Assembly (NCBI GenBank): GCA_029719485.1
Contig: CP120722.1
Location: 3,968,001-4,032,000, forward strand
Origin: Kiritimatiellota bacterium B12222
Lineage (GTDB): Bacteria > Verrucomicrobiota > Kiritimatiellia > SS1-B-03-39 > UBA6053
Reading direction: 5' to 3'
DNA length: 64,000 bases
Part shown: positions 26,743-34,609 of the stretch, one piece after another
Numbering within the stretch: the first letter of the stretch is position 1
Layout of the letters: each line of letters starts with the position of its first letter
The notes under the pieces: generated by a model
What the model was told of the DNA's origin: nothing
Database searches by the model: none
Seen by the model: only the letters and a program-made list of their open reading frames with translations
Made by a program: the position numbers and the translations under genes

Positions 26743-26938
26743 TATGAGGCGCGGAACTACCAGAAAAGCCCACTCAAAGCATTAAAAAAACAGGGCTATT
26801 TACCGCGGACCCCAGCCCAAGCATCATTGTTTACATCGACCGTACTCATATCCATAATCTCCCAAACCTTCCACACGTCCATCTCCACGTCAGAAAATTG
26901 CACTTGAATTGCCTCCAAGAACATATTACCGTTTCAAT

Positions 26939-27727
26939 ATGAATATTTTCAAAGCATCCGCAGCCCTCTTGCTCCTCTCGGGTCTCAATCTAAAAGCCGC
27001 CACCGTTGCATTGGGTACTTCTGGAGCAGATCCCAACAACTTTGGGACGTTTAGCGGGTAAACCTTAACCTCAGTGACGCTAAACGGCATTGAATATACC
27101 ACCTCCGAATTAACCCAAGTGACTCTTACGGCGTGGAAAGGTGCTTCTCAGGGGCAACTCCTCCAATATAATGGTGGACCTACAAATCCGGATGCGACCA
27201 CCAGAAGAGGCTTTCTTGAAACTGATTGGTCGGGAAATACCGGATTGATCAATCCTTCAACCACTGCGGGTAGCGTTGGACTTAGTTTTAATACGTCGGT
27301 AAAGAATATCGCCGGTGCCGACCTATTTCTTTACGAAATTAGCTCAGGAACCCCAGATGCCTTTCAAGTAACCATCAACGGTTTTACTCAGACGGTAAAT
27401 GGTTCAGATTATGGAAACAGCGGTGTCAGTAGCGCTAGTTCAGATGTTTTAAATCTATCAAGTACCCCGGCTTCATTAGGAGACTTGCTTGGATTATCTT
27501 CAACCCGTTCAAGCGATAACATTACCCAAAATATCCATGGTGTAGGCATAGACTTTTCAGACTTCGGTGTCGCCCTTGGCGATACCGTAACCAGCTTCAC
27601 CATGAACAGCAATGGATCCAACACCTTCGATCCCGTCATCATCGCGGCCATCCCTGAAGCCTCTTCCCTCTGGCTATTAAGCTTGGGCGCTCTGACAGGC
27701 ATACTGATAAAACGGCGCCGGCCCTAA
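26939..27727 (+). pseudogene. PEP-CTERM protein gene interrupted by an in-frame TAA
   Basis: ATG 26939 encodes a signal peptide (MNIFKASAALLLLSGLNLKA) and 40 codons, then TAA at 27059-27061; the same frame continues without other stops to TAA at 27725, ending in a PEP-CTERM sorting signal (IPEASSLWLLSLGALTGILI then KRRRP). The signal peptide and the sorting signal are therefore in one frame but separated by a single stop codon. GTG 27074 could start the second part but would lack an export signal. Most simply a recently inactivated surface protein gene; a sequencing error or readthrough are alternatives. Confidence 0.75.
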
Positions 27728-27892
27728 GTTCGACCACTTGGGCTGCGCATCGATTTTTTTTTCGCGCGTGCCTCGCGGCACCCTGCACATCCACTCTTTG
27801 AATCCGCCCGGCTTCATAATATCATCTTCATCATTTTCTGACCGTGAACCCTACTTCTCTCAACAATCCCACTATACACAACCGTTTTAAAT

Positions 27893-27918
27893 AAAAATGT
27901 CTCACCTGAGACATTTTT
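27893..27918. promoter_or_regulatory. Palindrome upstream of PaaX-like gene (operator candidate, site 1)
   Basis: Perfect inverted repeat of 12 bp arms around CC; core TGTCTCACCTGAGACA at 27898-27913, centred about 49 bp before the PaaX-like ATG. A-run before and T-run after mean it could also act as a bidirectional terminator hairpin with an ACCT loop. The same 16-bp core recurs at 28719-28734. Confidence 0.65.
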
Positions 27919-27954
27919 TTGCGGAAAAGTCGGCTTTGGCTGCTTTCGGGGAGT

Positions 27955-28746
27955 ATGAGAACAAAAACCGAACTCTTCTTGTATATGTTAAGTTGGCGCA
28001 GCGGGCAACTCTTGAGCCCCACCAGCCATCATCTTCACCAAAGTTTTGAAGGTTGGGCCTACCAAAATGGATTCCTGCCTCAAATCGAAAAGTTGAAAGC
28101 GCAGGGATTCCTCAAAAATCATCCCGATGCGCGTGATGTCAATTGTTTCATTCAGCTAACCCGTGAGGGAGAACTCGCCGCTCAAGGGGGCGTAAATCCT
28201 GAAAAAGCATGGGCCAGAAAATGGAATCAAACTTGGCACCTCATCCTTTTCGACCTACCCGCCCATGAAAGAACCCTACGCAAAGAATTTCTGCGCGCCC
28301 TGAAGGCCAACGGGTTCGGCTGTTTGCAGGGCAGCGTATGGGTGAGCCCCCGGTTCCCCAAAACCATGAAAAAATACCTAAACACTCATCCCACCCGCCC
28401 TTGCCGCCTCGTACATCTCAAATCATTCAGCGAAGGAAAAGAGCAAGACCGCCGACTGGTGTGGGATGCATGGAATTTCAACCGAATCCATCAGGATTAC
28501 CTCAACCTCCTACAGATCCTCAACGAATTTCAACAAATCGAAAATGCCTCCCAGCTCCTCAATTGGGCCCAACGCGAGTGGCGGGCCTGGAAAACCATTT
28601 GCGAAAAAGACCCCATGCTTCCCAAAGCGCTACACCCCGCCGACTATCCGGGTCCGGAAATATGGCACAAACGAAAAAAGGTGTTAAAACAAGCTGGCCT
28701 CCTCGCTTCCGGTTTATTTGTCTCACCTGAGACAAATAAATCCTAG
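27955..28746 (+). CDS. PaaX-like transcriptional regulator
   Basis: 263 aa. N-terminal winged-helix-like part (~1-80), then the PaaX/Cas2-like central fold TWHLILFDLPAHERTLRKEF with GFGCLQGSVWVSPRFP, and a C-terminal helical part (LLNWAQREWRAWKTI, LPKALHPADYPGPEIW). PaaX repressors respond to aryl-CoA or similar ligands; the ligand here is unknown and no catabolic genes adjoin. ATG 27955 with GGGGAG just upstream is preferred to TTG 27919, which would run through the upstream palindrome. The gene is bracketed by two copies of a 16-bp palindrome; the second lies in its last codons. Confidence 0.75.
   Translation: MRTKTELFLYMLSWRSGQLLSPTSHHLHQSFEGWAYQNGFLPQIEKLKAQGFLKNHPDARDVNCFIQLTREGELAAQGGVNPEKAWARKWNQTWHLILFDLPAHERTLRKEFLRALKANGFGCLQGSVWVSPRFPKTMKKYLNTHPTRPCRLVHLKSFSEGKEQDRRLVWDAWNFNRIHQDYLNLLQILNEFQQIENASQLLNWAQREWRAWKTICEKDPMLPKALHPADYPGPEIWHKRKKVLKQAGLLASGLFVSPETNKS
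28713..28740. promoter_or_regulatory. Palindrome overlapping the 3' end of the PaaX-like gene (site 2)
   Basis: Perfect inverted repeat with 13-bp arms around CC; core TGTCTCACCTGAGACA at 28719-28734 is identical to site 1 while the flanks differ (TTTAT/ATAAA here, AAAA/TTTT there). It lies inside the coding sequence for FVSPETN, the last residues. No T-tract follows directly, so an operator is likelier than a terminator for this copy. Confidence 0.65.
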
Positions 28747-28802
28747 GTTTGGGAAAAGTGTGGGGATCGGATACGTCGCCACCACCCTGCAGGCGGAATG
28801 AA

Positions 28803-29267
28803 TTAAAACAGTTGTTCTATCAAGGTCGTCAGATCTGAAGGCATGCCGTGTATATAAAGCCAACGCAAGATCAGCAACGCGATGATTCCCAGCACCGCCA
28901 CCCCTCCCAACAAATTCCCCAACCATTGCTTTTTTAAACATAACCTAAAAATCCATACCCCAAAGTATCCGGAGACAATCATAACAACCATCGTTGTGAA
29001 TCCGCCCATCCATCCTTCGGAAAAAAACGCACAAACCGACAATTGAATCAAGACGCTGATGCCAGCTTCGGCTCCCAGAATCAACGCTGTCACCGCTGCA
29101 CCCAGCCTTTGCTCTATACGGTTTACTTTTGCAATGCTCGCGGCGAGTTCTTCTTTTTTCGCTGAAGCCTGCTCATCCCCGTCATTAAAATAGGATTCAA
29201 ACTGATGTAATACCAAAAACAACAGCCCCATGCTGAAGATCAATAAGATCAGCACCACCACCATCAA
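28803..29267 (-). CDS. Small membrane protein coupled to the sigma54 response regulator
   Basis: 154 aa, not recognised. One N-terminal hydrophobic segment (residues 2-20), a charged ~35-residue loop (FNDGDEQASAKKEELAASIA) that may form a short coiled coil, then three or four further segments to the C-terminus. ATG 29267 overlaps the response regulator stop by 4 nt, so it is translated with the two-component system and is probably functionally linked (sensor accessory or output), which is inference only. Confidence 0.6.
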   Translation of the reverse strand: MMVVVLILLIFSMGLLFLVLHQFESYFNDGDEQASAKKEELAASIAKVNRIEQRLGAAVTALILGAEAGISVLIQLSVCAFFSEGWMGGFTTMVVMIVSGYFGVWIFRLCLKKQWLGNLLGGVAVLGIIALLILRWLYIHGMPSDLTTLIEQLF

Positions 29268-30622
29268 TAATCCCGCAAATCAAACTCATTCAACTTTCGG
29301 TGCAACGTTCTCCGCGAGATCCCCAACTGATCCGCAGCTTTCGTCCGGTTGCCTTTGTGATCATCCAAAGCCTGCATGATCATTTTCTTTTCAGCGTCCT
29401 GCATGGACGTGGCTCCCCGCAAGGGACCTGCCCCCGTCTTCAAAGGGCCCGCCTCTTCCTTCACTTCCGCAGGTAAATCACGCAAGGTAATCCGATCTCC
29501 ACGTGAAAGCACCACCATACGCTCCATCACATTTCGTAACTCCCGAATATTCCCAGGCCAACGATATCGAATCAACGCATCTAATGCATCCGGTGTAAAT
29601 CCATCAATGTCACGCACATTTTCAGTGGCAAATTCTTTCAGATAATGATTCAGCAACAGTGGAATATCCTCCCGACGCTCCCGCAAGGCAGGCAACCGCA
29701 CTTGCACCACATTCAACCTGAAAAACAAATCCTCCCTGAACGTCCCCTCCTCCACCATGCGACGCAAATCCCGATTCGTCGCCGCCAGTAAACGGGTATC
29801 CACTTCTATCTTGTCCATGCCTCCTACCCGCTCAAAACTGCGCTCTTCCAATACCCGCAGAAGTTTCACTTGCGTCGCGGGCTCAATCTCCCCAATTTCA
29901 TCCAGAAACAAGGTGCCCCCATCCGCCAACTCAAAACGCCCCTTTCGCGTTTCCGTCGCCCCCGTAAACGCCCCGCGTTCATGCCCAAACAACTCACTTT
30001 CCAACAAGTTGTCCGACAAGGCCGCACAATGCACCGCTACAAATGGATTTTCCGCCCGATTACTCAAACGATGCAAGGCATGCGCCACCAATTCTTTCCC
30101 TGTGCCACTCTCTCCGTTGATCAATACCGTTGCCCGACTCGGCGCCACCTGCTGAATCGTATCAAACACCGCCTGCATGGCCGAAGACTGTCCAATAATA
30201 TTCCCCATGCCATATTTTGCATCCAATTCTTTTTTCAACTGCTGATTGGACGCTTCCAGTTTTTTGGTTTGAATCGCCCGTTGTAACAACACTTCCAATC
30301 GATCCAAATTCACCGGCTTGGTCAAAAAATCATAAGCCCCCGCCTTCATCGCTTCCACCGCCGTTTCCACATTCCCATAAGCCGTCAACAAAATACATAC
30401 CGGTTGAGGGTCCTTGCTTAATATCCTTCTCACCAAGGTCATCCCATCCATTCCGGGCATGCGTAAATCTGTTAAAACCGCATCAGGTGTCTCTGTTTTC
30501 AATACTTCAAGTGCGGCCATACCCGAGTCCGCTAACAAGATCGTATACTTCCGACGCAATGCCCGGGCCAATCCCTCACGCGTGTTTCGTTCGTCATCCA
30601 CAATTAACACAGTGGGTTTCAT
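29264..30622 (-). CDS. NtrC-family sigma54-dependent response regulator
   Basis: 452 aa, three domains. Receiver ~1-120 with DD at 9-10 and phosphoacceptor Asp52 (LTDLRMPGMDG); AAA+ domain ~140-370 with Walker A GESGTGKE, the sigma54-contact loop GAFTGA, Walker B GTLFLDEIGE and RYRWPGNIRELRNVMERMV; C-terminal Fis-type helix-turn-helix NRTKAADQLGISRRTLHRKL. It activates sigma54 promoters after phosphorylation by the adjacent kinase. Target promoters not identified; I saw no -24/-12 element before the divergent DASS gene. Overlaps genes on both sides by 4 nt. Confidence 0.93.
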   Translation of the reverse strand: MKPTVLIVDDERNTREGLARALRRKYTILLADSGMAALEVLKTETPDAVLTDLRMPGMDGMTLVRRILSKDPQPVCILLTAYGNVETAVEAMKAGAYDFLTKPVNLDRLEVLLQRAIQTKKLEASNQQLKKELDAKYGMGNIIGQSSAMQAVFDTIQQVAPSRATVLINGESGTGKELVAHALHRLSNRAENPFVAVHCAALSDNLLESELFGHERGAFTGATETRKGRFELADGGTLFLDEIGEIEPATQVKLLRVLEERSFERVGGMDKIEVDTRLLAATNRDLRRMVEEGTFREDLFFRLNVVQVRLPALRERREDIPLLLNHYLKEFATENVRDIDGFTPDALDALIRYRWPGNIRELRNVMERMVVLSRGDRITLRDLPAEVKEEAGPLKTGAGPLRGATSMQDAEKKMIMQALDDHKGNRTKAADQLGISRRTLHRKLNEFDLRDY

Positions 30623-31806
30623 GGTGCCGGCTCCTCCCGACCGCCCAACAGTCGGATTCTTTGTTCATATCGGGGCAACAACAGGGTAAACGTAGTCCCC
30701 TGCTTGGGACGTGTTTCAATTTCGATTTGTCCACCATGATCCTGCATAATACGCTGCACAATCATCAGACCCAATCCCGTCCCCTCTTCTTTGGTGGTGC
30801 GATAGGCATCAAACAAGGCCCCTAAATCTTCAGCCTCAATACCTGACCCCGTGTCTGCAAAGGATACCGCCACCCCGTGCTCTGACATGTGAATCCTCAG
30901 GGTTAAAATCCCCCCCTTGGTCATCGCCTGTATAGCATTTCGAATTAAATTGTAAAAAGCCTGATGCATCTGCCCTTTGTCTAATTGCAAACTCGGCACC
31001 TCTTCCGGATATTCTTTTTCCACCCAGATCCCTCTATCCTCAATCTCCCGCTCCATGGATTTCAGCGTCGCATCCAAAAGTTCATCCACTTGCACCGCCT
31101 CCCGTTGCGGTTGGGTGGGACGCAAGGCACGTAAAAACGAATGGATGATTTGATCCAATCGTTTGATTTCATCGCTCGAAACCTCCACCAACTCCCGCAG
31201 AGACTCTTTAAGCTCTTCATCCGCAATATCCTCGAGCTCTCTGCCCATAATTTGCAAATGAATGTTCAATGAATTCAAAGGATTTCCAATCTCGTGCGCC
31301 ACCCCGGCAGCCAGCAAGGTAATCGCCTCCAAGCGTTTAGACTCCACCGTACTCTCCTCCCGTTTGCGGTCAGAGGTCACATCCCGTAAAAAGATCAACG
31401 CCCCCTCCGCATCATCTTCAGCTCCTTGCACCACCTGCAAGGGAACCACATAAAATTCGACAATCCGGTGTTCAGGATAGGTCACTTCGATTTCCCGGTT
31501 CATCATCTGCGTCCACGCTTCCGGATCCAATCCCATCAACCCCTCCCAATCCAAGGTCGGCAACGCCTCCTCTAAACTCATGCCCGTCATAGACTCCACA
31601 TCCCCACCCAATAATCGTGCCACCGCCTCATTCGCATAGGTCACAAGCCCTTTACCATCCACCACCACCAATCCTTCACGAATCGATTGCAAAATGGTTT
31701 CCAACAAACCCTTCTCTCTCGCCAAACGAAGAAAATGCGTCTGCAAACTGTCCGGATCTATCCGGTCAATTCGTCTCAATAATTGCTCTAAAAACCCTGA
31801 TTTCAT
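30619..31806 (-). CDS. Soluble PAS-domain sensor histidine kinase (NtrB-like)
   Basis: 395 aa without membrane segments. PAS domain ~35-145 (LQSIREGLVVVDGKGLVTYA, ending ALIFLRDVTSDRK), HisKA with the phospho-His171 in GVAHEIGNPLNSL, and an HATPase domain with NLIRNAIQAM (N box), FADTGSGIEAED (G1) and GTGLGLMIVQRIMQDHGG (G2). It presumably senses a cytoplasmic signal and phosphorylates the response regulator whose start overlaps its stop by 4 nt. First gene of the three-gene unit, divergent from the DASS transporter. Confidence 0.92.
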   Translation of the reverse strand: MKSGFLEQLLRRIDRIDPDSLQTHFLRLAREKGLLETILQSIREGLVVVDGKGLVTYANEAVARLLGGDVESMTGMSLEEALPTLDWEGLMGLDPEAWTQMMNREIEVTYPEHRIVEFYVVPLQVVQGAEDDAEGALIFLRDVTSDRKREESTVESKRLEAITLLAAGVAHEIGNPLNSLNIHLQIMGRELEDIADEELKESLRELVEVSSDEIKRLDQIIHSFLRALRPTQPQREAVQVDELLDATLKSMEREIEDRGIWVEKEYPEEVPSLQLDKGQMHQAFYNLIRNAIQAMTKGGILTLRIHMSEHGVAVSFADTGSGIEAEDLGALFDAYRTTKEEGTGLGLMIVQRIMQDHGGQIEIETRPKQGTTFTLLLPRYEQRIRLLGGREEPAP

Positions 31807-31982
31807 TGTTCAAAACTCATACACATCCTCAACGCCAAATCGAGACATTTTGACTCAAACTTTTCAAAACTGTACGCTGAAAAACCGATTTTTCAGCCTT
31901 TGTCCTGTCAAAAACCTATGCTAGATCCTTGCTTCTATAAGCAATCCCACCTTTTGATCCCCCACCCACCCACTTTTTTAGT

Positions 31983-33413
31983 ATGAAAGCACGCCTCTCT
32001 CTGATCTACCAAATTCTCGGCCCCTTTCTCGCCCTCATCATATACGGACTCCTCTCCGCAAACGACTCCTTCGGTCAACCCGCGGCCGCCACCGCCGGCA
32101 TTACCTTCCTCTGCGCCTTCTGGTGGTGTACCGAAGCTATTCCGATTCCTGTCACCTCCATGATCCCCTTCGTGCTCTTTCCGCTCGCAGGCATCATCGA
32201 CTACAAAATCCTTGCCGGAAATTTCGGTCACAAATTCATTCTGCTGTTTATGGGCGGCTTTATGCTCAGTCGGGCCGCAGAAAAATCCAGCACCCACCTA
32301 CGCATTGCCCACCTCATGGTCAAAGCCATCGGCACCGAAACCAATAGCAAACTCATCATCGGGTTTATGCTCGCCACCGCTTTTTGCTCCATGTGGATTT
32401 CCAACACCGCCACCGCATTAATCATGCTTCCCGTGGCCATCGCCGTCATCAAAGAAAGCCACAACGACGCGAAATTCTCTATCAATCTCCTGCTCGCCAT
32501 AGCCTACGGCGCCAGCATTGGCGGCATCGCCACTCTCATCGGCACCCCTCCCAACGGCGCCTTTGCCGGAGCCTATTTTGATATTACCGGAGGCTCGGTT
32601 GATTTTGTCAGTTGGCTTAAAATCGGCCTCCCTGTTTCAGTTCTGATGCTCATCATCTGCGGATTTATTCTTACCCGCGGCGTCCGTGGCAAAAGCAGTT
32701 ACGAAGCCGAAGAGCTCGGCCCCTGGACTGACTGGCAAAAACGAGTTCTGCTGGTGATCAGCTTGACCGCCCTGCTCTGGGTCACCCGCAAACTTCCCTT
32801 TGGCTGGGGCGGATGGAGCGTATGGCTCAACATGCCGAAAGCCGAAGATGCCACCGTGGCCTTATTGGCCGTGATCTGCATGTTCCTCATTCCCAATGGC
32901 CAAAAAAATGAAGACGGCAGTTCGCAAAAATTGCTCGATTGGAAAACAGCCGTGGGCATTCCCTGGGGAATCCTCCTCCTCTTCGCAGGTGGCCTCGCCA
33001 TTGCCTCTGCATTCACAGCCTCAGGTTTGGCAGAAAGAATGGGGGAATTCCTTCACAGCACCACCTCCGGCATGCATCCCTTGGCCATTATTTTGGTCAT
33101 CAGCTTCACGGTCACCTTCCTCACTGAGATCACCAGCAACACCGCCACCGCCACCCTGCTCATGCCCATTTTGGCGGCGGCCGCCATCAGCTCGAACCTC
33201 AATCCGGCCTTTTTCATGATCCCCGCAGCCCTGTCTGCGAGTTGCGCCTTCATGCTCCCGATCGCCACCCCTCCCAATGCCATCGTGTTTGGAGGAGCCG
33301 ACCTGCTCACCATCCCCAAAATGGCAAAAACAGGCCTCTGGCTCAACCTCGCGGGCGTGGTGGTGATCAGCATCCTCTGTTACTTCATACTCGATCCCCA
33401 AACGGGACTCTAA
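31983..33413 (+). CDS. SLC13/DASS sodium:dicarboxylate (or sulfate) symporter
   Basis: 476 aa, about 11-12 membrane segments. The two Ser-Asn-Thr substrate/sodium motifs are both present, SNTATALIMLPVAIA in the first half and SNTATATLLMPILAAAA in the second, as is LIGTPPNGAFAG, matching a CitT/VcINDY-type elevator transporter that imports C4-dicarboxylates or related anions with sodium. ATG 31983 has no ribosome-binding site; a TTGTCC...TAGATC pair near 31901-31928 might be its promoter. Divergent from the two-component genes, which may control it. Confidence 0.88.
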   Translation: MKARLSLIYQILGPFLALIIYGLLSANDSFGQPAAATAGITFLCAFWWCTEAIPIPVTSMIPFVLFPLAGIIDYKILAGNFGHKFILLFMGGFMLSRAAEKSSTHLRIAHLMVKAIGTETNSKLIIGFMLATAFCSMWISNTATALIMLPVAIAVIKESHNDAKFSINLLLAIAYGASIGGIATLIGTPPNGAFAGAYFDITGGSVDFVSWLKIGLPVSVLMLIICGFILTRGVRGKSSYEAEELGPWTDWQKRVLLVISLTALLWVTRKLPFGWGGWSVWLNMPKAEDATVALLAVICMFLIPNGQKNEDGSSQKLLDWKTAVGIPWGILLLFAGGLAIASAFTASGLAERMGEFLHSTTSGMHPLAIILVISFTVTFLTEITSNTATATLLMPILAAAAISSNLNPAFFMIPAALSASCAFMLPIATPPNAIVFGGADLLTIPKMAKTGLWLNLAGVVVISILCYFILDPQTGL

Positions 33414-33437
33414 GCCATAAACTGAAGACCACACCCC

Positions 33438-34574
33438 TCACTCACCGTCGCTCAATAAAATCTCCAACGCGGTGAGGGTGTAGGCTGTCACCAAGATCGG
33501 ATTTCCTTCCCAATAACGATTGTCTTCATTTTTCCAAGTGCCGTCCTCCAATTGGAGATCGACCAGCTTTTGAATCATCTCTTCCCGCCAAGGGATCACC
33601 GTGCCATCTTGAGCGATCAACACATCGTCTTGGATCGTGGCCATACACTTGGACAAAATATTTAAGAAATAAAAGTATCCCTGAGTACCTACGCCCGGAT
33701 TTTCATCAACGGTCCAATGCCGCGAAGCCCAATCAAATGCGGAACGAATGCGGGGATCGCTCCGATCCACATCGCAATACAGTAAGCTCATAATTCCCGC
33801 ATAGGTCATACTGCCATATGCACTAAGCTTTACTTTTTCTTTGGTCCCCAGTTCACGGTTATTTTCAGGAACATGATACGTAAATCCCCCACGATTTTCA
33901 TCATCGGTCATTACCCAACTCCCAGGATTACTTTGGGGCGCATGTTGCATATGACTGATAAATTCTGCAGCCGCTTCTTTGTTGAAGTCCACCTGCTCGC
34001 CCTCCCGTAAATCTTCCGCTTCCTCCGTAAGTGCCATCGCCTGCACCGCGACATAAGTATTGGACATATCCGCATAATCGCTCATGCCCATCAAATCATA
34101 TCCAAAGCCACCATAACTGGAACTGTCCTGCTCTGCCCGTTGTCCCGCAGCCACAAATTTCCGGGCAGCCAATACATAAGGACGTGCATCAGGACGACCA
34201 CTAAGATGCAAAGCCATCATGCAAATCCCCGTATTGTACGTCGCGCGCCCTCCTCCTCGGCGGGTTTGACTCGGCATCACATAAAAACCACCATCCGGAC
34301 GTGCCGTTGATATGATCCAATCCACCGCACGATTAAACGCAGGACTCTCCCGCATCTCATCCGAGTACGACATCGCAATCACACACAAGCCCGTGATCGC
34401 AGGCGCATCCGGAATGCCAAAATACCCCTTTTCATTTTGTTGCGTTAGCAGCCAGTCCAACCCACGAACGACAGATTCATTTGCGTGAACCTGAAGCGCT
34501 TCAGGAAGTTCAGCCCCCAGTAGAGGCATCGTCATAACAAAGACGGACAGGATAGTTTTATAAAGTATATTCAT
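33438..34574 (-). CDS. Secreted alpha/alpha-toroid protein (prenyltransferase/squalene-oxidase repeat)
   Basis: 378 aa with a signal peptide (MNILYKTILSVFVMTMPLLG, cleavage near GAE). The mature part is made of helical-pair repeats of the prenyltransferase/squalene cyclase type, seen in WLLTQQNEKGYFGIPDAPAI, WIISTARPDGGFYV, YGGFGYDLMGMSDYADMSNT and LQLEDGTWKNEDNRYWEGNP. The DxDD acid motif of squalene cyclases is not seen, so a structural or binding role is likelier than catalysis. It is the last gene after the TonB receptor (35 nt apart). Confidence 0.8.
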   Translation of the reverse strand: MNILYKTILSVFVMTMPLLGAELPEALQVHANESVVRGLDWLLTQQNEKGYFGIPDAPAITGLCVIAMSYSDEMRESPAFNRAVDWIISTARPDGGFYVMPSQTRRGGGRATYNTGICMMALHLSGRPDARPYVLAARKFVAAGQRAEQDSSSYGGFGYDLMGMSDYADMSNTYVAVQAMALTEEAEDLREGEQVDFNKEAAAEFISHMQHAPQSNPGSWVMTDDENRGGFTYHVPENNRELGTKEKVKLSAYGSMTYAGIMSLLYCDVDRSDPRIRSAFDWASRHWTVDENPGVGTQGYFYFLNILSKCMATIQDDVLIAQDGTVIPWREEMIQKLVDLQLEDGTWKNEDNRYWEGNPILVTAYTLTALEILLSDGE

Positions 34575-34609
34575 ATTATGAGCAGTATAGGTTAACGATT
34601 CTACGAGAT

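Noticed and set aside
26266-26907. 213-codon plus-strand ORF
   Set aside because: Antisense to fusA; product is Arg/His/Pro-rich without family similarity.
28200-28370. Cas2
   Set aside because: The Cas2-like fold is the central part of the PaaX family; a winged-helix N-terminus and PaaX C-terminus are present, no CRISPR nearby.
31807-31982. Sigma54 promoter before the DASS gene
   Set aside because: No TGGCAC-N5-TTGC-type element found in either strand of the gap.
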